Positions 36,771 through 49,385 of a stretch of DNA of 64,000 nt are shown here, piece by piece. The translations under genes were made by a program, and so were the position numbers. Position 1 is the stretch's first letter; each line of letters opens with the position of its first letter. The DNA is from Girardinichthys multiradiatus (Eukaryota > Chordata > Actinopteri > Cyprinodontiformes > Goodeidae). Under the pieces are notes generated by a model. It did no database searches, was not told where the DNA came from, and saw nothing but the letters and a program-made list of their open reading frames with translations. The DNA is taken from positions 15,856,749-15,920,748 of the forward strand of contig NC_061800.1 of NCBI RefSeq assembly GCF_021462225.1, in the 5' to 3' direction.

Positions 36771-37104
36771 AGGCCCCGTTTACACGACAACAATCCATTG
36801 AAAACAGGAATTTTTTCCCGTTTCTGTTAACACGTCTACACAACGACGTTTTAATTACAAACTCCGTTCACACAGCAACAGTAGACATGAAGATTGAGTT
36901 ATCTCCCCACTACTCCACTAATAGACGTTATGCTTTTTGAAACTCAACATCGCAAATACTTCCTACAAAAACGCGGTGGAAAACGAGTACTTTGTTAGAT
37001 AGAGAACAGTAGAAACGGACCAAAATTTTTCTGTTTTCACCAGTAAACGTGTAAACAGGTTCTTCGTCTACAATGGCAGATAATCGGACGGTGTAAACCC
37101 GGCT
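36771..37104. mobile_element. Candidate MITE with AGGCCCCGTTTACAC-type ends
   Basis: The left edge AGGCCCCGTTTACACGACAA and the right edge GTGTAAACCCGGCTT are imperfect inverted repeats about 330 bases apart. The interior holds further CGTTTTxACACG-like repeats. There is no coding sequence. Confidence 0.5.
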
Positions 37105-38984
37105 TTACTTGTCTGAGGAATAAAGCAGGAAAATAAAATAAGTTGTTGGCAACAACATCTATTAACTAGAGTTTTGAAGCTATAATGAAATCTGGACTGC
37201 ATAGCATAACTATATGCTTAAGTCACTAACATCCTTTTAGGACTACACAAAGTAGCCATTGATGCCTTTGATGGATATTCAGACCATTTTAAACTCATAT
37301 CCAGTCTGAACATTATCTGTGAGTCTGTAACTGTATTTTTCCAGAGATGCAATGCTAAAAAGCTTTACCTTGTGAAGTGTCTGAAGTGAAGAATAGCAGC
37401 GTCAAGTAGTCATGTTGAGTCTACATAGCATCTAATGGAAACATTCCATTACACACTCTCTCATGTAGTAAACTAAACATGCAGTCGATAGCCGGTTTCT
37501 GTAGTTACTGCAGGGAAGCTCTTACTGAATTAAGCTTACAAGGGTTGATATGGATGTCTGATGATTCTTAGCCATACAGGTCATGGCCTGAGAGAGCTGA
37601 AGACAAATAGGTTTGTTAATCATTTGTCCCTTTGTCTTTTTATCCCTTTGTAGTCAGATTTCATAAGAGTCAACTTGCACAATGTGCAAAATAACCAAAA
37701 TAAATGGAAATATTTTGTAGTGTAAAGTATTCAGAGAATAATACACAAGTAGGGTAATTTATATGTGAGATTTGAGAATTTTTTGTACCATCTTGAAATT
37801 TAGGTGGCGGTTCTGTAAGTGTCAAGGTTTAATTTAATCACTGAATTTTATTTGAAGAATCAATTTTGTGATTCTGAGATTAAACATATGTTTTAACATA
37901 TACATCTCATTTGATCCTCTTCGGCATATGCAATATGATGGTTAAGTAAAGTAATTTAGCTTCAGTATTTTTGAATTGAATTGATCGACTATGGATTGGA
38001 ACTGGTAAAAAACATATTAATAATGAGACTGATAAGATTTTTAATGCATAAATATAATTGTTTTTATGTTAAATTCTTAACTAAAAGAAATAAACCGATG
38101 CTTTAAGCACACGGCTACAAGATATGTTGTTTATGGGTACAAAATAGAAGTAGTAAGGGACAAAATGCCAACATGTAGGTATGAAAAGGGATAGGAATCG
38201 GCACAAAGGTAAACTGACCCAGAACTGCGTCAGTTTATTAAAAACATTTCACCTCATATCCAAAAGTAACAAAATGCATGACAGCTAAAATCAATGTTTA
38301 GACAGAAAGCAACACGTTAATTGAATTGTTGAATTCACCTGATTTCACCTGTAAAAACTCTGTACCTAAATTCACATATCTGACCTTTTTCCCTTCTAAA
38401 AAAAATAAAAAGTCCTATAAACACCCACTTTTCAGCTATTCACTTTCCATCCCTTCTCCTTCATACTCCTCCCCCTCCAGTTTGAACTCTTTCTCTGCTC
38501 CACGCTGAGTCTTTGTGCTCCTAAACCTCCTAATCCCTTAAAACTGCTGTTTAACAGCCGTTAGCGTGCCCTGCTCGCTCCCTCACATACACATATGCAC
38601 ACACAGGCGCACACACCAGCTGGGATAACGAGGCTGGGAAGAACCGGGGCAAACTGTGTTTGGGTAACATGCTCTCCTCCATTAAAGGGAAAATACACAA
38701 AGCTTGATGGATGTTGTTGTGTGTGATGTGAAGTTTGATCCTCTGTTTAACCTGGGAGTTTCTAAATTTCAGCCAAGGTTTAGTAAAAAACCAATGGCTT
38801 CACAGCATCACTGTATTTATCCTATCTAATTTAAAGTACAGCATATATAATTGATTTTATTTAAAAACAGAAAAGCAACAAATCTTCCTACAGCTGTAAA
38901 AATAATTCAACATATGGGGTATTACAGATATTGAATATATTAAAGCTTGTTAAGCAGAATATTATACCTTATTGCCATTCTGCT
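37105..38984. other. plekhm3 intron part, nothing recognised
   Basis: AT-rich intron with no exon, RNA gene or transposon edge that I could identify. Confidence 0.45.
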
Positions 38985-39500
38985 CTTTAAAGAGTACCCA
39001 CTGTGAGACATGGCAATGGTAGTATTATGATCTGGGCTTGCCTTTTTTTTTTTTTATGGAACTGGTACTCTTTCAAGGTGAACTAAATAATGAACAATTC
39101 AATGTGCCAGCCAGTTTAAACACACAACCTTTAGGTAAGAAGAAGATGAGGAGAGAAATCATTTTTCAGCATTCCAGTGAATCCAAGCCATCATCCGAAG
39201 CAACACCACCGGGTTTCACCAGAACAAAATTATGACTTTAGAATGGCCTAGCCAGAGTCCAGAACTAAATCTGAGAGAAACTCTGTGGGGTACCTGGAGA
39301 GGATTGGGTGTTTGACAATTGGACAGATTTGGAGAAGTCTGCAAAACAAATTGGGTAAGTATTGGTAGACACTTAGGAAGACCAAATGTTGTTTTTATGG
39401 TACTTTAACAATTTTAGGTTTAAGGGCGTGCATGCCTATGCAACAAGGCTATTGTAGTTTTAATTTATTTTTACATTTTCTCCAACTGTCTAAATAGCTG
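38985..39500 (+). mobile_element. Tc1/mariner transposon relic (3' half)
   Basis: The plus strand reads GACATGGCAATGGTAGTATTATGATCTGGGC (the GG-VMVWG region). It then has a GCCATCATCCGAAGCAACAC part, and WPSQSPELNLRETLWG-like coding at about 39240-39290. Stops break the frame. Confidence 0.65.
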
Positions 39501-42444
39501 ATTTTTAAATTGAAAATGTCACATTAACAAGTATAAACACATCACGTCTTGCTATTAACAGACACTGGAGAGGTTGCGGTGAAGAGTGCCGAGACAGAAT
39601 TGGATGTTATTCAGAAACAGTGATGCTTGAAAACAGAATGAAACTGATGCTGAAATATTGACTTTATTTTTTTTAATCTATTTTTTACTCTAACATTTAA
39701 ACCAGCCCAAGAAACCCACCTTGTTTTGTAGTATGCTGTTACCTATACAATGAAATTAGATGAAATTGTTTTATACTTTTGATATTTTACATGCCTGTAA
39801 AATATTATACTCCTGATATTTTGTTTTCCATCTATTTTTTTTCCATAGGTTATAACTTTGTTTTATATTTAAGAGGAGGGAGCGCTCCTCCTGCACTTGA
39901 ACCTATGGGAAGATTGTGGAAATCTTTCTGAGAGCACCTAACATTTACTTAAGAGGCCTGTGTGTGTCTGGTCAAGTGTGAGTGGAGAGGCATGCCAGGC
40001 ATACAGGGAATGCCAGGGTGTCACTGTGGGAAGCAAGTTGCAAATACACACAAACAATTTTCATGCTACTTTAGTCTTCGCACAAAGCCACAGAAACCGC
40101 CCCTAAAGCCAGCTGAGGAATGGCGTAGAGTGTCCTTAGACAAACACATATGGCTTCTAGAAAATTAACTGGCTCCTAATGGGGGTTATGGGTGGAGGCT
40201 GTTTGTCAGGAGGTGAAAAGGCTAATGTGGTCCAAGCTTTAGCCGGAGAACCTCAGCCTTCGCTGACCTCTGAGCAGGAACAAAAAAAGCCACATTGATT
40301 AAGTGCGTCATTTTATTCAGGAGGAGAATCAAAAGAAACAAGCTTGTTAATATGGAAAACCAATTAGGAGGTAGAGTGCTCGAGAATCTCAGACAGAGAG
40401 CGAGAGAGGGGGGAGGAAAAGAGGACAGGGCAGACTCTATCACAGATTCTTGTTGTTGGAATTAGTAGCAAATATCTGCTTTAGGGGGTTTCTGAGTGAG
40501 TTGTCGGGTTTAGCAGGGAAGCACACATGTGCGGTGAGCGTGCGTGAAACTGAGGGGATGTTGGGAAGAATGGAGGGATGTCACGCTTTGTTTTTCTGCC
40601 TGTTGATTTTGAATGTGACCAATTAGTGAAGCAGAGGGACACAGAGTGTGGGAGTGGAGGAGGAGGGGGAACAATCTCTTTCACCGTGAGAGTCTGAGGC
40701 GGATCTCTGAGTCAGAGCGGGATGAAAGAAGAGAAAAAATGGGGGCAAGCTACAACATAATGAACATAATGACAAACAAAGGAACTTTTCAGTCATTTGT
40801 GGTCGCTTTCCTCAGACCCCCAACTCAGTTTGGTAGCTGGATGCTGAACTGCAGAGGGGCCAGGGTGTGTTTTCTTTTTGCTTATTTTTGCTACAAAGAT
40901 GTGTCTTTCTTATGAAACTGAAAACAATTAAATCTAAAAAACAAAAAACAAAAAAAACTTTCATTTAAACAAAGGTGAGCAGACACATAATTAGAGAACC
41001 ATCAGCTGAGAAAACAAGGGTTAGGTAATAGTATCCTGAGTTGTTCTGACTGGACATGTTTTCTTTCAACAAGCTATTTCTTAAAGAGGATTCTATTTTT
41101 GCTTTTTTGGTTTGCTTTTTCAGATTGGGATAATGCAACTGCAATATCAGATTAACCTTGGATTACCTTTCCCATTCTTCTAAGCACTTTACAGGGCTGA
41201 ATAATATCAAGAAAATATGTAATTGCGATGCTACTGCTGAAAACTGTGATGACGTTATCAATTACATACATTTACTAGTCTTTTCTTTCCTAATCATCAA
41301 ACAATGTCCCCACCGTTCTCCACATACTTCAGCTATTAAAACATAGGTCAGATCTGGGCTTCAAGGAAGTTAGAGTCCATCCAACTGGCTTTATATGTTA
41401 CCGATGAACAGCATGAATTCATGACACTGGAGACGTAGTATCCTATTAAATATTGTGCCCACAAAGTCTTTTGTGATGGACCTCTACCTTTTTTTTGTTT
41501 TTCATTGGAGAAACCAATCTATTAAACGTGGCGGTCTTTCATAAAATTAAATCCATTGTTTAAACGCTGGGTAAAAAAAACAAACAAAAAAAAAAGCTAG
41601 AATGGTGAAATTATCTAAATGATGACCATTATTTGGTAAAAAGTAATCAGCTGAATTAATTACATCCACAGATGTGCTTTCAATTATCTCAAATGTTGTG
41701 AAATCTGAAGCCGACAGAGCCATGATCTGGGCTTTCTCAAATTATTTAAAAAGGCACAGTAATCTCTATCTATGTAAACTTCTGATTTTGAAGGAAGTAA
41801 CAAAATAATCTCTAAAATATTTTCCCTCTTAAAGAGGACATAGTATGCTTTTATATTCTTACTTTTCACATTTAAATAATTAATTTACGGTCTATATAAA
41901 GTAGAACTGCAATGCTTTGGTCTGAACTCCTTGTAATTGTTGCTCTACAGGCCCCTCTTTTACCCATGTTCTGATCCCCCTGTTTTGGTACCGTCTCTTT
42001 AAATGCTATTGGGGAACTACACATCCCACCCCCCTCCAGGACAAACAGCGTCCCTCTCCACTCTAAAAAAGTGGATGATTTGTCCCCTTCAATATTCTGC
42101 TATGTAGCTAATAAAAATGGTAATGCTAACTGATCTTGAACCACTTTTTCCACACAGACCACAAATAACACAAATGGCCAAATTTTAGGATTCTTAGTTA
42201 AATCATAAGAAGTTACTGAATTTGTAACTGATTCATATTTCCATTCTTAGTCAGTTCTTGCATTTCTTGAACCGTCTGAAATTCATGGCAAATATTTTTT
42301 GTTGTTGAAAATATTGGCGCCGAACTCCCGAAACAAATTTGTACATCATTCTTAGGTATCATAACCGATTCCTAATGGATTTGTAGGCATTCCTGTGTTC
42401 TTAACTCAACTGGGGATTCATAAGGCTTTGTCTTGACCACTCAG
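39501..42444. other. plekhm3 intron part, with a possible TTAA-type MITE end
   Basis: Around 41830-42120 the sequence starting TTAAAGAGGACATAGTATGC resembles fish MITEs that begin TTAAAGGGGACAT. No matching right end was found. The rest shows nothing recognisable. Confidence 0.4.
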
Positions 42445-42450
42445 GGCCAT

Positions 42451-42482
<32 letters not shown>

Positions 42483-44400
42483 TATAGCGCCAATTCACAA
42501 CACATGTCTCAAGGCACTTCACAACAGTCAGGTACATACATTCCAATTAATCCTAACAATTGAACAGTTCAGTCAGATTCAGTTATTTATTCAAATTGGA
42601 TAAAAAGTTTTTCTGTCTAAGGAAACCCAGCAGATTGCATCCAGTCAGTGACTTGCAGCATTCCCTCCTCCTGGATGAGCATGTAGAGACAGACAGTCAC
42701 TGGCGTTGACTTTGCAGCAATCCCTCATACTGAGCATGCATGTAGCGACAGTTGAGAGGAAAAACTCCCTTTTAACAGGAAGAAACCTCCAGCAGAACCA
42801 GGCTCAGTGTGAGCGGCCATCTGCCACGACCGACTGGGGGTTTGAGAGAACAGAGCAGAGACACAAAGAGAACAAAGAAGCACTGATCTAGGAGTACTTT
42901 CTATGGGAAGGAAAAGTAAATATTAATGGATGTAGCTCCTTTAGTCATTTCACCTAGAAAGAATGAACAGATAAACTCTGAGCCAGTTTTCAAGGTTAGA
43001 GTCTGAAAGAGAGCACATATAATTAGTTACAGTAAAGCTCAGTCAATCGCCATGTCTAGAAGAGAAAAAGGGTTAAACACTAAAAGACAGGGCCATGTGG
43101 ATCATCTGTAGAAGGTGAGCATTAAGTTGTTGCCAGCAGAAGCTTGGACGATGCCCCTCTCCAGAAAGGTGTCACAGGTAGACACAGAGTCAGGCCAGGT
43201 GTAGCTTCTAGGAAGAGAAAAGAGAGAGAACATAAAGTTAAAAACTGAAATAACAGGAAATAATACAAAATTGGAGAGTAGTGTGAGAATGTAGCGAAGA
43301 GGGTGAAAGTGGTCATCATGTCCTCCAACAGCCTAAGCCTATAGCAGCATAACTACACAGATAGTTTCAGTTCAGATTATTTAGTTAAACGGCGCTTATT
43401 TACAACAATGTCGTCTCAAGGAACCCCACAAAGGGTCCCACTGATGGTCATTGTTATTATAAAAACGACAAGGATTGGGATACCTCTCTCTGTCAGACTG
43501 ATTATAACTATTGGAAAAGAGAAGGGGTCATACAGGTAGCAGAAATGGAGGGTGTGTTTGCACCTCAACCATAACTGAGCCGGTTTAGGCTAAACCTGAC
43601 TTCCCCTTACTCCATCCAACAGGGAAGGAGGAAGGCGGAGGTAAAAAATAAGGAAGATAGCCTAAGCCACTCTAACTATAAGCTTTATCAAAAAGGAAAG
43701 TTTTAAGCCTAGCCTTAAAAGTAGACAGGGTGTCTGCCTCACGGACTAAAACCGAGAGCTGGTTCCACAGGAGAGGAACCTGATAACTAAAAGATCTGCC
43801 TCCCATTCTACTTCTAGAGACTCTAGGAACCACCAGTAAACCTGCAGTCTGAGAACGAAGTGCTCTGTTAGGAACATATGGACCAATCAGATCTCTGATG
43901 TATGATGGAGCTAGATCATTAAGGGCTTTATATGTGAGGAGGAGAATTTAAAATTCTATTCTGGATTTAACAGGGAGCCAATGAAGGGAAGCTAAAATAG
44001 GAGAAATATGATCTATCTTTTTAATTTTCATCAGAACTCTTGCTGCAGCATTTTGAATCAGCTGAAGGCTTTTAACTGCATTTTGTGGACATCCTGATAG
44101 TAAAGAATTACAATAGTCCAGCCTTGAATTAACAAATGCATAGACTAGTTTTTCAGCGTCACTCCTAGATAGGATATTTCTAATTTTGGCAATGTTCCAG
44201 AGATGAAAGAAGGAAATCCTAGAAACCTGTTTAATATGGGATTTAAATTACATGTCCTGATCAAAAACAACACCAAGGTTTTGTACTTTATTATCAGAGG
44301 TCAATTTAATGCCATCCAGGTTAAGTGATTGACTAAGCAGTTTCTTTTTTAAAGACTCCGGTCCAAAGACAACAACCATTGTACCCTAAAACTGCCCAAA
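42445..44400 (-). pseudogene. 5'-truncated LINE with RT C-terminus and long 3' UTR
   Basis: Read on the minus strand from about 44400, the coding part gives LGVVFDQDM, DYCNSLLSGCPQNA, LASLHWLPVKSRIEF, DLIGPYVPNRALRSQ and STFKARLKTFLFDKAYS, ending at TAG (43672-43674). In-frame TAA codons at 44248-44250 and 43948-43950 inactivate it. The 3' UTR follows for about 1.2 kb and ends in an AATTG-rich tail near 42445. The last 390 bases match the element at 1-385. It is probably an L2/Rex1-like LINE, judged by the RT C-terminal motifs. Confidence 0.88.
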
Positions 44401-45002
44401 TCTCTCTTCAGCCCATGGAAAGAAAATAAAAATAAAGAAAATAATAATAAAACAAAACTAAATAATCTATATTTTTAAATAAATAAGAAATATAAAACTA
44501 AATAGAATATATATTTTTACATTTCGTGTCTTATCACAATTCATGTCGAAAAACATGCACGGAAAATCCCACAATTTGTCATGAACAATAACAAATTCTG
44601 AACTTTTTAACTGATTCCTAATGTTCTTGCAGTATTCTTAATAGATTCTTGTAAATCGGACTGAATTTTTGACAATATTCAATGGAATCAAGCCGAATCT
44701 CACGATTTATCTTTATCAATCGTACCTGTTTCATAACTGAATCTTAGGGTGTCACAAATTGGATCCGAATTATTATTTCCAAGAATCCTCACAAATCCCA
44801 CAATATTACAATTCTTGTTGATTCGTGTTACTCGTGGTCTGTGTGAAAAACTGTCTTTAAACAGGAAGATTTAGTCTGATTTACTGTCAGACAGTGAGAA
44901 AAACAGGATATGCATTTTTAATCAGTGTCTGAAGATATCTGGCTTCAGCTGTATAAGACTACAACTCCCATGTACTGTATGTTTGAGTGTGTCCATGTGT
45001 AC
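44401..45002. other. plekhm3 intron part, nothing recognised
   Basis: AT-rich sequence directly downstream of the 45003-45066 exon in transcript direction. No feature was recognised. Confidence 0.45.
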
Positions 45003-45066
45003 CTGCTGCAGGTCAGCCAGAGAGTACAGGTGAATGTGCTGTAGAAGGTATTCCCTGGGAAAAATC
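45003..45066 (-). CDS. plekhm3: plekhm3 small coding exon
   Basis: This 64-base exon is bounded by acceptor CTCCAACAG and donor GTACAC. Its first base completes the Arg codon of the preceding exon. It then encodes [20 protein letters not shown] plus Gln, 21 residues ending in phase 0. This short helical segment links the helical bundle to the zinc clusters in the PLEKHM/Rubicon family. It is too short to stand out as an open frame and was found by matching phase and family sequence. Confidence 0.95.
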
Positions 45067-45196
45067 CTGTTGGAGACACAAAAACATTCACTGCATCACT
45101 TTCCTTTCCCCAGATCAGGTGATCAGGTTAATATGAAGTAATAGTCTGACGATGACAAACTCTTATCCTTGATTACCATCAGATAAACGGATATTC
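45067..45196. other. plekhm3 intron part between exon and insertion stack
   Basis: Short intronic sequence upstream of the 45003-45066 exon in transcript direction. Nothing else was recognised. Confidence 0.5.
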
Positions 45197-45249
45197 AGTG
45201 TTTCCCCTGGAAATGTCTTGGCAAGATCAGGGCAACCGACACAAACACT

Positions 45250-45597
45250 TAAAGGAGACATGATAATTTCAATGTGTTTCTTTTAATAACAGCAATATAT
45301 CAATTGATTTATTTAATCAATTTCTACATATTTCACAGAACATTCTATAAAAGTATTATTATTATCACTAATACTAATCCCTTCTTTATTCTTTACATAT
45401 TTCTATCAATGTATTTATATCTATCTGTCTCTCCCCATCTTTATTTCTTCATTTAAAATAAGATTCTGAGTTTTCATATTATTATTATGCAGTCTTGGAG
45501 ATTCTATGCGAAATTTCTATTATGAGTCCATATGAAGTGATTCAAAACATTCACATCAAAACATCCCCTTTAATATGAGCGTCATATTAAAGGGGAA
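45250..45597. mobile_element. Candidate TTAA-type MITE with a terminal hairpin
   Basis: It begins CTTAAAGGAGACATGATAAT and ends near CATCCCCTTTAA. The right edge overlaps a perfect hairpin, TCCCCTTTAATATGA / TCATATTAAAGGGGA (45564-45578 and 45582-45596). There is no coding sequence. Confidence 0.45.
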
Positions 45598-45734
45598 ACT
45601 ATTTTAACAGTGAATCTTTGGGGTTTTTTTCCACCAAGAGGCCAACAGAGTTCAGTAGTTGTTGCACAAGCTCGAGTTACAGTTCAGCCCAAAACATTAA
45701 GATTGAAAGCAATATTTTAATTTGACCAACATGT

Positions 45735-45950
45735 TGTTCCTGAGTGAGTTAAAACTAATTTTGGAGCATCCCACCCAGAGTCCAGAAACTACAGCGAGAG
45801 AGAGAATCTGCAAAATGATGGTAAAGAGGCCCTTAAAACTCTAAAGACAAGGCATGTCAGCAATGATGAGAAGTGTTTCATTGCCATAATGCAAATAAAG
45901 GTTTTTCCATCTACTATTGTAAGGGGTGTGAATAAATCTCAACAGGCCCT
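45735..45950 (+). mobile_element. Tc1/mariner transposon relic (3' end)
   Basis: It contains CCACCCAGAGTCCAGAAACT (SPDLN region), a C-terminal part, and ATAAAGGTTTTTCCATCTAC with GGGGTGTGAATAAATCTC as the end. The pattern matches the relic at 7320-7765. Confidence 0.6.
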
Positions 45951-45956
45951 TTTTTG

Positions 45957-47479
45957 TTGCTGCTCAAAAAATAAAGGGAAGACTCAAACACATCCTAGAT
46001 CTGAATGAATGAAATATTCTCATTGAATACTTTGTTCTGTACAAAGTTGAATGTGCTGACAACAAAATCACACAAAAATCATCAATGGAAATCAAATTTA
46101 TTAACCTATGGAGGCCTGGATTTGGAGTCACACACAAAATTAAAGTGGAAAAACACACTACAGGCTGATCCAACTTTGATGTAATGTTCTTAAAACAAGT
46201 CAAAATGAGACTCAGTATTGTGTGTGGCCTCCACGTGCCTGAAAGACCTCCCTACAACGCCTGGTCATGCTCCTGATGAGACGGCGGATGGTCTCCTGAG
46301 GGATCTCTTCCCAGACCTGGACTAAAGCATCCACCAACTCCTGGACAGTCTGTGGTGGATGGAGCGAGACATGATGTCCCAGATGTGCTCAATCGGATTC
46401 AGGTCTGGGGAACGGGCGGGCCAGTCCATAGCTTCAATGTCTTCATCTTGCAGGAACTGCTGACACACTCCAGCCACATGAGGTCTAGCACTGTCCTGCA
46501 TTAGGAGGAACCCAGGGCCAACCGCACCAGCATATGGTCTCACAAGGGGTCTGAGGATCTCATCTCGGTACCTAATGGTAGTCAGGCTACCTCTGGTGAG
46601 CACATGGAGGGCCATGCAGCCCTCCAAAGAAATGCCACCCCACACCTTTACTGACCCACTGCCAAACCGGTCATGCTGAAGGATGTTGCAGGCAGTAGAT
46701 CTCTCTCCACGGTGTCTCCAGACTCTGTCATGTCTGTCACATGTGCTCAGTGTGAACCTGCTTTCACCTGTGAAGAGCACAGGGCGCCAGTGGTGAATTT
46801 GTCAATCCTGGTGTTCTCTGGAAAATGCCAAGCGTCCTGCACGGTGTTGGGCTGTGAGCACAACCCCCATTTGTGGACGTCGGGCCCTCATACCATCCTC
46901 ATGGAGTCGGTTTCTAACCGTTTGTGTAGACACATGCACATTTGTGGCCTGCTGGAGGTCATTTTGCAGGGCTCTGGCAGTGCTCCTCCTGTTCCTCCTT
47001 CCACAAAGGTAGTGGACCTCCTCCACGTCTCCCGGTGTACTGGCCTGTCTCCTGGTAGCGCCTCCAGGCTCTGGACACTACGCTGGCAGACACAGCAAAC
47101 CTTCTTGCCACAGCTGGCATTGATGTGCCATCCTGGATGAGCTGCACTACCTGAGCCACTTGTGTGGGTTGTAGAGTCCGTCTCATGCTACCACGAGTGT
47201 GAAAGGACCCCCAACATTCAAAAGTGACCAAAACATCAGCCAGAAATCATAGGTACTGAAAAGTGGTCTGTGGTCCCCACCTGCAGAACCACTCCTTTAT
47301 TGAGTGTCTTGCTAATCGCCAAAGATTTCTCCCTGTTGTCTATTTCATTTGAACAACATGTGAAATTAATTGTTAATCAGTGTTGCTTCCTGAGTGGACA
47401 GTTTGATTTCACAGAAGTTTGATTTACTTGGAGTTATATTGTGTTGTTTACGTGTTCCCTTTATTTTTTTGAGCAGTGA
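45957..47479 (-). mobile_element. Tc1-like transposon, second family (short TIRs)
   Basis: The ends CTGCTCAAAAAATAAAGGGAA (left, one base beyond 45960) and TTCCCTTTATTTTTTTGAGCA (right) are inverted repeats of about 21-25 bases, and the element is about 1.5 kb. It lies within a Tc1 relic and probably within a hAT element. Confidence 0.85.
46212..47186 (-). pseudogene. Tc1-like transposase pseudogene with a mutated catalytic Asp
   Basis: It starts at 47186 with [20 protein letters not shown] (helix-turn-helix) and ends HTQY at a TGA (46212-46214). Total coding length is about 325 codons. At least three frameshifts break it (near 47010, 46795 and 46345). The first catalytic position reads LFTGESRF, where the family has Asp. 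The second Asp (LLMQDSARPHVA) and the Glu (SPDLNPIEHIWD) remain, 34 residues apart. The protein is clearly dead. Confidence 0.9.
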
Positions 47480-48319
47480 ATAAAAAATGGATGGAAAAGG
47501 TGGAATTAGAGAAAAGTAGTCTTCAGATGCCAGAATGTCTATGTGTATTTTTGACTGGGTCTATCTCCAACTATCTACAGTACAATAATGAAACATTTAT
47601 TCTGGATATAGCGTAGATGTTTTGGTAGAAACCAAAGAGAATTTTGCATCACCTCTCAAGAGGTAGAAGAAATAAAATCCTGAAAATGAGACACAAACAT
47701 TTTTCACGTCACTTAGCTCAAGAAATGTAAAAATATTACCGACAATGCAAAAAGGCATTTGTATACTTAACTAAATGTTTTTAGGCTACAAAGTTCAAGT
47801 ATTTATTTTATCATGTTATCTTGGGTTTTTTGTTAAATCCTTCCATTTTATTATGTAATTTCTGACACTTGATGCAGTATTTTGATTTGCTGGTTGTGAT
47901 TGGTTGTTTGCGAGCACAGAGCAGGCGGAGCAGGAGAGTCAGAGTTGATCACATACCAGAATATGTATTGAGCGAGCGTGTGAGATTTAAATGCACACAC
48001 CATTAATTATTATTTATTCTCATAGATACATGCACTCACATCCTTCTCACTGCGCTCTCAGATTAGTGGCACAAATATAACAAATATAATTTGTAGGAGT
48101 GTGTGTTCATCTCCGCACACGCACGTGTCGCATGTGTCTGCGCGTAGGGGTGGACCACTGCCGCGAATGATACAGAGAGCAGAAAACTGTAGAGGCTGAA
48201 ATCAAAATAACCTAAATAACAAGATCATTTTGTTTGTTTCAAAAACGACAGAAATTAAATTAAAAGTAGTGGGGCGCCCCTCCAATATAGCGACAGAGGA
48301 AACACTGACCTTAGTGTAT
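47480..48319. other. plekhm3 intron part including the right hAT-like end
   Basis: The first 390 bases show nothing recognisable. 47870-48310 is the hAT-type end described with the 45197-48310 entry. Confidence 0.45.
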
Positions 48320-49385
48320 TTCATCAGGAATTTATGAGAAAGCCCAACACAAAGAGGCACATAATTCTTAAGTGGTAATAAAAACTTTTATTTAGGGGTA
48401 ATGTTGTCACCCTGCCCCTAAATAAATCCAGAGCAACCAATACCCTTCAGGAGTCATCTAATTAGTATAGCGTCCATCTGTGTGTAATTTAACTGAACAT
48501 ATAAAGAGCATAGTATAAGTTTTAACCTACCAAGACATGACTGTCCACTTAAACGGACAAACCAGGCAAGGAGAGCATTAACCAGAGAATAACCAAGAGC
48601 CTCATGGTAGCTCAGGAACAGCTCAGGTGGGAGAATCTGCTGACAAGAGCAAATTACATTCTACAATTCTGGCTTTCATAACAGAAGAGGAAAGCCATTG
48701 TTGAAAGAATCTATGAGGAGTTCTGTTTAATATTTGCCACAAGCTATGTAGGGGATGTAGAAAACATGTGGAAGAAGGTGCTCCGAACTGACCAGAAGGT
48801 GATCCAAAGACTAAACATTTTGGTCTGAATATAAAATGGAATGCATCTTTCTGAACACACCTTCCCAGCATAAAACGTGGTGGTGGCAGCATCATGCTTT
48901 GGGTGTTTTTTTTTTTTTTTAGTAAGGACACAGAAGCTGATTAGAGTTGATAATGTATGGAGCTAAATACAAGGCAGTCTTTAAAGATGACCAGTTATCG
49001 GCCACAAAAGTTTCAGACTCAGGCAGCGGTGCAAATTCCACTGGGACAACAATCTGAAACATAGAGCCAGAGCTACAATGAACTGGTTTATATCAAAGCA
49101 TATTCAAGTGTTAGAATAGCCCAGTTAAAGGCCAAATCTAAATCCAATTCAGAATCTGTAACAAGCCTTGAAAATATACGTACCCATGCAGTTTCTGTTC
49201 AATTTGACCGAGCTTGAGATATTTTGCAAATAAAAATGTTATTTTTCTGTATGTGAAGATCTAGTAGAAACATATTTTAAATGACAGTTTTCAGATTTTT
49301 TTGTTGTGTGCAATAAAACTGAAAACCAATTTTCCTTCCACCCTTACTTGGTGTTGGCCCATGACATAAAGTCCCAATGGGTTAT
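48320..49385 (+). mobile_element. Tc1/mariner transposon relic
   Basis: A TIR-like start (GAAAGCCCAACACAAAGAGG) is followed by broken transposase coding: CCAAGACATGACTGTCCAC, then AAACGTGGTGGTGGCAGCAT, ACAACAATCTGAAACATAG (QDNNPKH-like) and a decayed SPDLNPI block. The right end is GGTGTTGGCCCATGACATAA. It belongs to the same family as 26790-27745 and 50232-51070. Confidence 0.8.

Larger units (their letters stand above)
45197..48310. mobile_element. Putative hAT element broken up by nested insertions
   Basis: The left edge CAGTGTTTCCCCTGG (45197) and the right edge GAGGAAACACTG (to about 48310) are inverted and match the ends of hAT-type elements. The right 440 bases (47870-48310) have the GAGCGAGCGTGTGAGATT/GGGCGCCCCTCC character of fish hAT tails. 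Between the ends lie a TTAA-type MITE, a Tc1 relic and a longer Tc1 element. I see no convincing 8-base target duplication, so the two ends may belong to separate fragments. Confidence 0.45.
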
